This document shows positions 35,215 through 47,200 of a stretch of DNA of 64,000 bases, piece by piece. Under the pieces are notes generated by a model, which worked only from the letters and a program-made list of their open reading frames with translations, did not search any database and had not been told where the DNA came from. The position numbers and the translations under genes are program-made. How positions within the stretch are numbered: position 1 is the stretch's first letter; each line of letters opens with the position of its first letter. The DNA is from Promerops cafer (lineage: Eukaryota; Chordata; Aves; Passeriformes; Nectariniidae), in NCBI GenBank assembly GCA_013398275.1, contig VZSE01013216.1, positions 2,067,917 to 2,131,916 on the forward strand, in the 5' to 3' direction.

Positions 35215-38200
35215 GTAAGAAAATCAAAGTATTGATTCAGTAGCATGATATTCATATGAGATATGCATAGGAATAATATAAATACCATTTAACTTCACAA
35301 TAAATACGGCGCTTTTTTTTTTCTAGCTGGAAGAGTGGTGTTTGAATTGTTTTCAGATGTGTGTCCAAAGACATGTGAGAATTTTCGCTGCCTTTGCACA
35401 GGTTTGTAGATTTTACTATTCAATCTGTAATTTTTAAGGTAATACCATGTTAACTAGTTTGATATCTGTTATTTTTTGTGTTTCAGTTTTTCTTAAATAT
35501 GAAAGTAAGTTCAGCATTGGTTCTTGACACCTCCGAAGATTTAACTGATGGTACACATATGATCCTGCACATGTGATGCAGAGTCAAAGCAGTTGTAGCT
35601 TTGGCTTAGTGTGTTGCAGGGAGTATATACTAACCAGCTTTAAATACAGGCATATTAAGCTGATTTTCTGTTACTAGCGCAGATATTACTGTTCACATTA
35701 TATAACATCATCCAGTCTTGAAAGGTAGCCATCAAGAGGTCAACCATGTAGACTTACATTTCAGTCTGATGATACTTTAAGGAATTTGAAAGGTACTGCT
35801 GCTATTCATCAGTTGATTTTTCTGTTATTTTAATTTCTTGATGGAGACTGGTGATTTGTACTCCTATTGGAAGTGTATTTCTTAAGGAAAACACTCAGAA
35901 GATTCTCTATTGGAAATATTTACAAACAGAATTATTTTTCTGTGGACTGCTTACTTCTGTTGGAAATGCTGACAGCTTAGCAAAACGAGTTTATTGTCAC
36001 AAGAATAACTTTATCAATACATAAGTAGCATATCTGCTTTCTGTCTTCAGCTTTCTCTGCTTCCTTTCCTTCCAGCTTTGTTGTTTTTCAGGTCAAGAGT
36101 CTATAGCTGTTAATAGTGAATCCCTCAGCAGTACTAATATGATCTGAATCAGGTGTGGATACATAATTACATTCATGTTAACTAGAACATGCAGCACATC
36201 ATTCAGGATGTCTGCAGGAATGTAGGTATTATCTGATCTGACAATACGTTTACTGGCACAAAATCAGATTATCAATATTTGTTAACAAATTTGAACTTCA
36301 ATGATTTTTAATGGTTGTGACTATATTAAAATGTGACCAAGGCATTCTTGATCTGCTGTCAGCCGCCTAAAAGTCAGATTATTGAATAAAGTGTTACTCC
36401 CTACTACTGCCTTATATTTGTGAATAGAAGTCTTTCAACAGCATTTCAGGTCGGCAATAAGTATGACTAAATTCATCCTTTGGTGCTGACATCCATAATC
36501 AAATTCAGCTGAACTATTTTGCTGCCTTAGCAAAAGAAGAATATAAGAATAGTGAGAAACATATGCAGAAAGTTTATGATATTGATCATCAGCAAATTAT
36601 TCAAACTTTTAATTTTTGTTTTCCTTACTCATCTTTTTTTCTCTAAGTTTTGAAAAGTGTATGCTGTCTTTGTAAAACAGGAATCAACAGCTCCATGTTT
36701 TCCTGGCATACACCAACTTAGTGGAACATAAACAGCTTCACCTTTATCAGAGGTCCTATCAAAAGTGGGGTTTTTTCCTAGCTTTTCAAATCCATATGGG
36801 GACACCAGTGTGTAAGTTCAGAGGCAGCTGCTCTTGACAAAAGCTGCCAGTTTAATTGCTCAGAATAAGATTATAGGAAGATGCTGTCTAGCAGTTTGCC
36901 AGCATGGAGAGGGAAGTCACACTGATTACCTGTTACCTCAAGGCTGGCTCTGCTGTTCACAGGATCCCCCATGAGCCATTCATCTTGCTAACTCAGCAGA
37001 AATCTCTCTCTGAGCAGGGAGGGGCCATTGTGTTGTAGCTGAAGCAGAGTTTGCTTAAGCAGCAGAGCTGATGCAAAGGAGGAAGATGCCAGTCGTCGTC
37101 ATGAGCAGGGGAGGGAATGAGAGGAGTCCTCCTTCCCCCTGCCTCTATGGCTTTCGTACAAGTTTTTATGGTACCTTAACCTTGCTGTGTTTTAACTACA
37201 GATCTGTTTGTTTCTTACATGTTTCTGAGCAATACCAGTTGTCATAAATGTAAGCTGGATGTTTAACTTCAGTCAATCTGTGTGGAAGTGACCAGAGTTG
37301 TATACTAATGTCAGTAAGGAGTTCTTCTAGTATAACTGTAGAGACAGAAAGTAGTTTCTGCACTGCTTTCTGAAATACCAATTTGTTACTGGTATTACAG
37401 GTAAGTGTCTGCCTCACAAGCCAGTTTTTCAGAGCATAGAAGATGATTTTGATTGAGTGCTTTACATAGAACTTTTTTTGTAATGAAGATTCTACAGATG
37501 CATAGAGTAATTTTTGGTTTGTTTATTCTCTTCTTTAGGTGAAAAGGGTACAGGAAAGTCCACCCAAAAGCCATTGCATTACAAAAGTTGTCTGTTTCAC
37601 AGGGTTGTGAAAGATTTTATGATCCAAGGAGGTGACTTCAGTGAAGGTATGACATGAATCTTTAAAGAAAATTTTACCACTTATGTAATATAATGTTGCA
37701 AAAGTTCTGTATAGAACCATTTACTTATATTAATTATTCTCTGGCAGATATCACTGCTTTTTCCCCTTTCCTCTGTGTGAGAACCTTTCCATGAGAACTT
37801 GTATAATAAACATATATATGCATTCACACACATACACACACTTGCTCAAGTTATCTCAAGTATTCAGAGAACTAAATACCTCCTATCGAAAGGTTGAAGT
37901 GTAAGAATAAAATACTGTATTTGCTGCTGGGAAATAAAGAGAAAAGAGGGACTGTTGCTGAATACACGGGAGAATACTTTGTTTTCCAAGTTTTTTTGCT
38001 TTTGGATTACAAAGATGTGTATTGATTGTGTTTGCATATCTTGAAGAATAATGTCAGTGACTTGGATGCAATTAAATCAGTATTATGAAGCACCTTCCAC
38101 ATAATGTAACTCTTTTAATCACTACTTTAACTGTCACTTTTCCTCTTTTAAGGAAATGGCAGAGGAGGAGAATCCATTTATGGTGGCTTTTTTGAAGGTA

Positions 38201-41200
38201 AGAGTTTTATCAGTCTGTTCTATTTTGGAGTTAAAATAAACAATCACCTTTACATTCTGTAGTCTCTTCTGTAAACCTGAATTCCATTTTTTTAAAGGAT
38301 TTTGTCTGGTCTTGAAGGTCTTTGACTGTCCTGTTTAAGTTATTTTACTTTTAAGATATGAACCATTTTAATGAATGAAGAACTAAAACTGAACTCCTTT
38401 GTATTTGTCCCTTTTATCAGATTTACATTTTTACTGCTGATTTTAGACATTTACTTTGGGCTTGATCAGCTAGCTAAAAGCTGGGGATGGCCTTGTCTTT
38501 GAAGGAGAAGGAGAAAGATGTTGATGGGGTTGGGTTTCCCTGCAAATTTTTATTTAAAAGAACGCACAGAACTCTGCATTCCTGAACCCAAGATGAATTA
38601 ATGATAGAGCTTTTAGTTTTCTCACAGTCCCAGCTCTTTCTCAGCCAGTGTTGCAGAAGAAGTTAGAGTGGCTGCACTTCGCAGCCCGAGTTTGTCCAGA
38701 ATGTAGTGGAGCATCTGTAGATTTGTCCAGAATGTAGTGGAGCATCTATGTTTCTTGGAGCAGTTGCTGTGCTACACCTAAGCCCACGTCCTGGGTAGCT
38801 GCCACGCAGGCAAGGTTAAGCCCCTCTCCCCTCCCAGATACATTTTTTTTTTTACCATTGGTTGTTGTCCGACCTTGCAGCACACACAATAATTATTCAC
38901 TGCTGTAGTAGGTCCAGGCTGCAAATTTATATCAGACCTTGAGTGGAATCAACAGTTTGCAACTGCCAAAAGAGGGAGGAGGCCTTACCTTGCACTGACT
39001 CCCCAATGAAACTTTAACCTGTTTCAGCTTGCTGAAATGCCTAAAGATTATTGCAGCAAAAAAATTATATATTTCCATGTTAGTGAGTGGATCCAATTAA
39101 GTGATTTGGCAAGCATCAGAACCAACACAAATGAGTAGCTAGGTTTGAGGAAATGTATGAGTGGGAGAAATGGAAAAATGAGCACAGCCTCAATTTATCT
39201 TCTGGCAATAGCAGGCTGGCTGTTCAACTTGGCTGACCACAGTATGGAACTGAATTTGTGGAAAGTTTTGCTTTTGTGGATCAATTAACCAATGCACCAT
39301 AGGATTAGATTGACATTTGATGCTATTGTACAAGTGATTTAGAGTGAGTGGGACCATCTCTTTTATGGCTAGTGACAGTAGCATTATTAATATTATACAT
39401 TTCTCTTTGTTAATACTTTCTCCTATCTATATCCAAACAGTATTGAACAAGTGTTCTCATGTCTGAAGAACTTCCTTCCCCCAATAGCCTTTTTGCTGTT
39501 TTGGGAAAGAAGGGAGAGCTTTATTTCTTACAGGTGTCTTAAATGAAGAATAGTGATTACATTTTACACTTTTTTCATTTCATAGTTTCGTTGGGATTTG
39601 GTTTGAACTATTAACAATTACTTGCTCATAAGTAGGATTCATTGAAGTTAAACTGCTTTTCTTAATGGCCAACTTGATAAATTCATCTGTGTCTGTCAGA
39701 CAAACAAGTTGTTTGGGATTGCTATCAAACTATCCATGTGTACTAAAAAAACCCAGAACAACGAAATGCCTGAAAATTAGGGATTTATTATATAGTTAAT
39801 ACACATCTTCTGTTCCAAAGAAAAATAGAGCAACAACTTAAACATCTCTGCTAACATTGGTAGGAGATAGATCTTTTGTGCAAGAATACTAAATTTTAAC
39901 CCTTTTTCCCCTCAGGCTGTAAACCATTGGATTCATATTTCTCCTTGTTATATAGAATGAACAGAACGATGTTTTAAAAATAGCTGTTATTTTCAGTCTG
40001 TTTTTAATACAACTTTTCATTCAAGTGACTAACAGATTTATTTAATTAGGATTAATTTACTTAGGTGATAGCATTTACCTAAGCATATATTGTATGCTTA
40101 AAAAGTAACTGAAAACACTTTCTTTAGATGAAAGTTTTGCTGTAAAGCACAACAAAGAATTTCTCCTTTCAATGGCCAACCGAGGGAAAGATACAAATGG
40201 TTCACAGTTCTTTATGTAAGTATTGAAATGTGTATATGGTTTGCTATTTGTAGGCTGTAAAGGCAATCCTTTTAAGTATTGAAGACTAGCTCCTGTGCCA
40301 AGCCAAAGTTGATGGTTTTTTATAAAGTTGCTTGGAAGTAGCCATTTTCCTGATGTTCCTATTTTTATCCCTAATGTGCTTAATTGTATTTAATTTTCTG
40401 TGCAAAAGGGCTTTTGGTAGTTTCCAGTAGCTGTGTTCTAACTTGAGCAATAAAGTAAACCTGTTAGTTTCTTGTAGAATTGTTAGTACTCTAATAAATT
40501 GTTTTCAGGAAGGCAGCAAAACAGCTCTGGGGGCTCTCCAAAGTAGTAGAGGGCTTTTACTAATCACAAAATAGCTTTCCAGTACAGTCTTACTTATAGG
40601 AAAAACTTAAATTCTAAAAATACATTGCAGTAGATTCTTTTAAAATTTAAATTATCTACAGAAAATAGTCTCAAAATACATCACTCTTACCCATGTTTCA
40701 TGGCCTTAGTTAACAAGTTGTGGATGTCAGCTTTAAAACCTTATTTCTAAATGATCAATTTAGATTTCTAAATGATCAGTTCTCCAATCATCCCGGTTTT
40801 CTACTCTGCCGTAACTGACATGTATGCCTTAGTAATGCTACTATAGGGAAAAACTGAGACAGAGTCAGTTCTGTTTCTGTGTCAAATAATCTGTAGAGGC
40901 AGATACTTTTTCTTCCAGTTTTCTGGTTATTTTCTAATGTGTAAAGGGTTATTTGCATAATTCCTGCAGATTTTTGTATCTCTTCCTGGTAGTATTTATA
41001 TAATTTAATAAGTAGAAACTCATCATATCTTATATGAGGATTCTGTCTAAAAATGTATGTGCAGTTTTGGGGTTTTTTTCAGTAAAATGTAATAATCAAA
41101 GTGTTTCATTGAATAGATAGTTTAACATTAAATATTTTTAACTGCACACAAACACAGACTGATATATATTGGTTTTGTTCCATTTTATTACTGCACTCAA

Positions 41201-44200
41201 AATAATGTTCACCTTCCTATGTGTAGATTACATGCTTTGACTGCTGACTTCTTTTCACTAATACTGATTTTGTTTTTCTCTAAATTAAAATCTGGAAACA
41301 ACAGAACAACTAAACCTACACCTCATTTAGATGGGTAAATATCTCTTATTTTCTTCTTACATTTGTTTGGGAACTGCCTTGAGAAAATTAAGTGCTAAGA
41401 ATACTTACTTTTGTTTACATTCTTCAGGCATCATGTTGTTTTTGGACAAGTCATCTCAGGTCAGGAAGTTGTGAGAGAAATAGAGAACCAGAAAACAGAT
41501 GCATCTAGTAAACCATATGCTGAAGTACGCATACTGAGTTGTGGAGAATTAATTCCAAAATCCAAAGGTAAAGTTGAACTGTACATATGAGGTAATTTTG
41601 CTTGTTTTCTTCCATGTTGGCTGCTTATAAAAATATTTAGGAAATTACTTGTGATAGATGATTGCACGGTCAGTGAAAAGCTGTATAACGTTGCAGAGCA
41701 GTCTGTCTTCTAAAGAACTTACGTTGTTGATGCAAGAGGCATTAAAGAACAATCAGACATGCTTTTTTCCAAAGCTTCTCCAGTCTTGAATTTTCTTATA
41801 CTAGCTACATTTTAGTACAAAGCTGGCAAGCACTTGTCATATCAAGTAGAGTGCTATGTTAAGAAGATTGGTGGCAATCTGACTTTATTTGATAGCTTGT
41901 ACTTCTTTGGAAGGTATTGAACTTGTTTCAGGTTGCTCTAAGGTAACTCTTTAAAACAGGCACTTATATTATAAAAGCCTGGATTTTGCCCTTTAGCTCA
42001 GACACTTTATAAGTTACTATAAACTATTCTTAAAGAGGAATATGACAGAACCTGTCCTTCTTTCTGGAAGGGATATCCTGCTCTGCCATTGCAGAATTGA
42101 ACATAGTATGAGAGCTTGGATCAAATCTTATTTTCTAAGAGAAGCAGAATCTAAGATGTTCCTGTCACCATGGAGAATCTCATTAGCAGAAAGCCAAGAT
42201 GCTTATTTTGTTTGCTATTTCATTTGTAGCACATGCTGTTGATGTGCACTGGGAAGGGTTACACCAAGGATATGGAAGCACAACACAAGAATAATGGTTT
42301 TTTTGGCCAGAGGAAAATACAAGCATTTGAACTTCAGCTTCTTGCTTTTTCACCTCCTTTTTGCTCAGTTGTTTTGATATTTGGCAGAATGTCTTTGGCA
42401 TCTGAGGTGATCTCTTCAATACCACAGAATTCCAAGATGAGTTATCTTTTGGCTCCTTACTTACTTCTGAAAGGTTCTGAGTCATGCCATACAATTATGG
42501 GTGTTTTGGACAGTATTCCGGAGCATGGCATCTCCTAGGAAATGCACAGGTCATGTAACTAGAAAATAAAACAGTACAGATACAGGATGGGTGAAACTAG
42601 GGGATGAGATACCCACTTGCACAGATGTCTTCATAGGATTGCCACGCTCCCTTTGAAGTCCACTCTAGAATGACTAAATGAAATTTTTGGCACTGAGCAG
42701 TCTGATGACTTAGAGCCTTTAGGCAGGGCTTTAAAGTGCTTGTCATCCAAAGGCTGAATGAAATAAATACAAAAAATTCTGTGTTCCCTCTAACTTCTCT
42801 TAAAAGAGAACAAGCTTCTGGAAGGATTTGACTTGTATCGCCTTTACCTATTTGTCTATGTTCTTGTACCTCTGACTCAGTGCTGCTGCATTCCTGGCAA
42901 CTCTGGTTTCTGTAGCTGGCCTGGTGTGCCATGGAGGGAGATTGATGCCAGGGTGATGGGATAGCCCAGTCTATAAAGCTATAAGGCTCAGTTCTAAATA
43001 ATGATGGGCAGTCAGAATGTTTGGAGAACAAGAAGTCTTATGCACCCGGATCAGGCACGTGAAGGGCAGAGCAGAGTGTGGGGGAAAACGATGGCCCTGA
43101 TGGGTACTAATGCACAGCCAGCCTGATAAAGATGCTGTGTGACAGACCATGGTGAAAATTCTAATGTGGGGAGAATCCTGCTTTTGAAAGGGCAAGGCTG
43201 TGTGTAAGACCTCCAATGGGAAATGGGCCGCTACTGTGAAAGATGGCAGCATGGCTGGAATTGGTCACTAAATTCCCAGCATGGAGCCACTGATGAGCTG
43301 TGCTGGCCTGAAGCAGTGGAAGAAGGAGGAACAGTGTGACAGCACATCAGCTGAAGCAAATTTGCCAAGCTGCTGTTCAAAGGTCACAAGTGGAGCAGGA
43401 GAAGTCTTTGGACTTGTCAGTTACTAGGAGGGGAATCCAGATAGGAGGAGCAGTTTATGGCATGCAGCCAGTGTCATGCAAGATCATCAATAGAGTCATC
43501 TAACAGTGGAACTGTTTGTGGTACAGTACTATGGGAGGCAAAAGGGAACTGATTCTGTGAATTATGAGGCAATTATCAGGGAAGGCTGCTTTTAAGAACT
43601 TTATTTTGAGACCAAGGGATAAGGAGGTTGCCTGTGAGGAAACTACAGTGATGAATTTCTGTGGGAGGGTACATTAGGATAGCAAGGGAGTCTTAAATAT
43701 TGTATGAGCTTGTCTGGTAGGCAACACAAAGAAAGGGATTAGGTCTTCATGGAATGAAAATAGAACTGATTACTGGGTTTAACAGCTAAGATGGCTAAGA
43801 TGCTAAGATGGCACTAGCAGAAGGAATCACAGTAAAAGCAAGATGCGTGGTATGAATGTTTTTGTCGTAGGTTAAAGTTGAGGAAAGGTGATCTGATTTT
43901 CACACAGTGTATAGCCAGATGAAGTGCTTTATCAACTATGCAAATTATCTCCTTAGGTAGAGAATTGGATTTATGAGTGGATGATCACTGAGCTATGTTG
44001 CGGGATGCTATAAACTGAATGATACAGTAATCATAATTACAATATTGCAGAGGCCTAGATAAGCTTTTAATGTGGGATTTGAGAGGATGATCACCTAGCA
44101 AAGTGGAATGTTTGTCATATTTGCCTTTGTTTTTCTTTTTTTTAGTTCCTTAAAGTTGGAGGAATAAGTGAAAATGAGAAGATTAAAAAAAAATTATAAA

Positions 44201-47200
44201 AGAAGAATTTCTCTGGCTAAGTGATATAATTTTTAGAAGATCTTAAAGTTCTAGGAAAAATCCTAAGTTCTGGGGAGGAAAAAAAAGGAAGAAAGCAAAG
44301 TATTAAGCCAGTATTTAGAAAGGTTATTACAGACTGGCTAAGCTAATACAGTTCACAAGAAAAACTGTGGAACAAAAACACTGATGTTAATTTTCTTAAG
44401 GACAGGTGGGAGTTTGGTACCAGTTTCATAGAAGAGGTCCTAGTCAACAAGCCTGCTGCACTGTTTGAGGTCATATACCTTTGTTGAACCAAAGTCATCT
44501 GGGACACATATCAAGACTGTAAAACACTGACATTCGGATTCAAAACAAAAAAAACACCAAAAAAAGGCTCTGTGCACTGGGCAGTTTTTAATGAGAGCCT
44601 CTAGTGAAGATTTCTCATGAAAAGTGAATTTATAGGGCATTCTGCATGGGGCAGTGCTAGACTTGATTAATGACTTTGATTGATGTCACAGATCTCCCTG
44701 TAGAATCACTGCTTGTAAAAGTGTGCTTTCTGCAATTAAGGTAGATTATGGCTGCATTCATAATTTATAAGGTTATTTGATTTGCTATAAAGTAACTATT
44801 TGCTTGTCACTGCTGTGAATTACAAGATGGTATGATTTTTTTCTGACTTTTGTGCCTGAACCCAACTGTTTTCTGGTCAGATGACTTCTTAATTTCAAGC
44901 CATGGGGCTAATGTAAGACTTAATACAGTCCCTAACCAGCTGAGATGCAAAGAGTACTTGTCTGTGTCATGCAGCATGATCAGGTAGCTCACAAAGTCTG
45001 GCAAATACTGTAGGTCACAGTAAATGGAGTAGGAAGTGATGTATGTTTCAGATGTGGTCATAAGTAGAAAGCTCATCCTGAAGGTAATGAGCTGAAACAT
45101 TTGGACTGTACATAAAGTCTGTTTCTTGGTAACCTTCATGTTCCAGGATTGGTCTCATTTGTTCTAATCTGTAGTTGGACGGTACCAGGTTGGTTCAGTA
45201 CTCAAAACAGCATTTGCTGCTGGACGGAGATAGATACATGTCACCAAAAAGTACATCCAAACCCTCTTGCCAGATACTCTGTCTTTGCTGTGTAACTAGT
45301 TCTGGGCTTTGTAGTTTTTTTGTTGTTTGGGTTTTTTTTCCCCCCATATCATTTCACTCCCTACGTGCCATAGGATTTCCCAAATACATCTCCCAATGAC
45401 GGCTTGCTGCACGTTAAGAATCACATTATATTTGTTGAGGTAGTAGCTCACTAACTTGCCTCCAGTTCTATCTATTACTTACTTTAAAGTAGTAATTTTG
45501 CATTCTTGTAACAAGTTCAGATATGTTAGACAAAACTATCACACATTTTGACACACTTAAAACATATGCAGGAGGAAGAAAATAAAGGAATCACTGCATT
45601 TAATAATGAAATAATTATGAAAGCATGTAGGAAACACTATGGTGCCATATGAGGAATTTTTCCCTTTGAATGGACCAAAACTGAGGGTGTAATAGATCAG
45701 AAACATTTAACTTTTTAAGTATTTTTTGTATTCTTAGTATTTAGAGGTGAGGTGAGATTCTTCTTTTTGTTTCGTTTCCACCTGGCCTACACTTGACTCG
45801 TTGATTGAAATTATTTAGAAAAATGTTCCGTTTTCTTTTCTAAATATGTACTTGTTACATTTTGGAAATATGTATGTATTTAGACAAACTAAAACTGATA
45901 CACAGTATTACAGAGACTTTTTATTGAATATAGTGCTAAAAGAAGGATGTTGAGCAAAAGTTTGAGAACAGAGAGCAGTTATCTTGGTCTGGACATACAA
46001 GAAAAATCAGAAATATAAAGAGAAGTGTCTTTTGGAAGCATTTTGCAAGAAGCTCTAATAACTTCTGATGAGAATGAGCTGATTCCAATCAGCAGGCTGC
46101 CCTAAACTGGTAAGAGTACTTGGTAGTTTATACTGCACCTGGAAGTGACTGGAAGACCAGTATACTCTGTGAAGGACAGAAGTTTTTCAGTGGGTTGTCA
46201 GGTTTTGTTAGTCTGTATAAAGTGAGGCTTGTGAATAAACACACAGAAAACACTGTGTGCAGGTCACAGAATTACAGAGTATTCTGGGTCCGAAGGGGCC
46301 CACAAGAATGATGGAGTCCGGCTCTAAAGTGACTGGTCCATACCAGGGTCAAACTTCAGTGTTAACATCATGCTCTGACCAGCTGAGCTCATCTCAGTTG
46401 TCACACCGTTATGACTTGTGTCTGTGATGCTAAGCTGAAAAATGAATGAGATTTAGTGCAATGGGATTGAATTTCATCCACACTACCAGTGTGGGGTTTT
46501 GTTAGATGTAACATGAAAAAAAGTATCCATAAAGTGTATGACCATAAAAGGAGGCCAGGATTGTTTCTGTTGGGATACATTCCACGTCTCTGATGCAGTT
46601 ATGTGAATTAAGCTCCAGCTAGCTTGTTGTCACCCAGAAGTGTCATCTTGGCCTGTTCAGTTGGAAGCAAGTGTGCTGCATCACTGTGAAGAGGAAACCT
46701 TTCACCACTCTTTGTATCACTGCTTTCCAAATGTAAGATTCGACAAATTAGGATAGTAAGCTGAATTCAGTGAGTACTTGGTGTAGGCTGTGCCTCTTAT
46801 TTTCTGCTTCAAAATTTTTATTAGTGATTTGATGAAGTAAGGTGAAACCTGAAGCTAAAGAATTTTTTTTATAAACACGCTGTAAATAAATTTTAAAGAA
46901 TTCTTTGTATGTAGCTTACGTTGTATCAAACATCATCAGAAAACTTACATGGTTCTGCAAGTGCTTGACAGTATAAATTTTAGACTTAAAGTTTCATAAA
47001 TCCAGATTACGAATATGTCTTGTTTTTCTAGACATATCCTTTATTGTACTATGGAGAAACAATGTTTTTCCAAAATGTCAGTTTATTCTTAAGTATCTTG
47101 ATGAAGTAATCTCATGACACAATAATAAGGATCTGAGACCGATACTAGATAGGTTGATTTTTCTGAGATTAGTTTAGAAGTGTTTGATATTAAAATGTGT

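Noticed and set aside
42583..43950. Possible transposon or exon cluster in the large PPIG intron 7
   Set aside because: Slightly higher GC and several short open frames, but no recognisable termini, repeats or protein motifs.
46330..46397. tRNA gene candidate (tRNA-Ile-like half)
   Set aside because: Only a degenerate head of a SINE; it cannot fold as a complete cloverleaf and is fused to a CR1-type tail.
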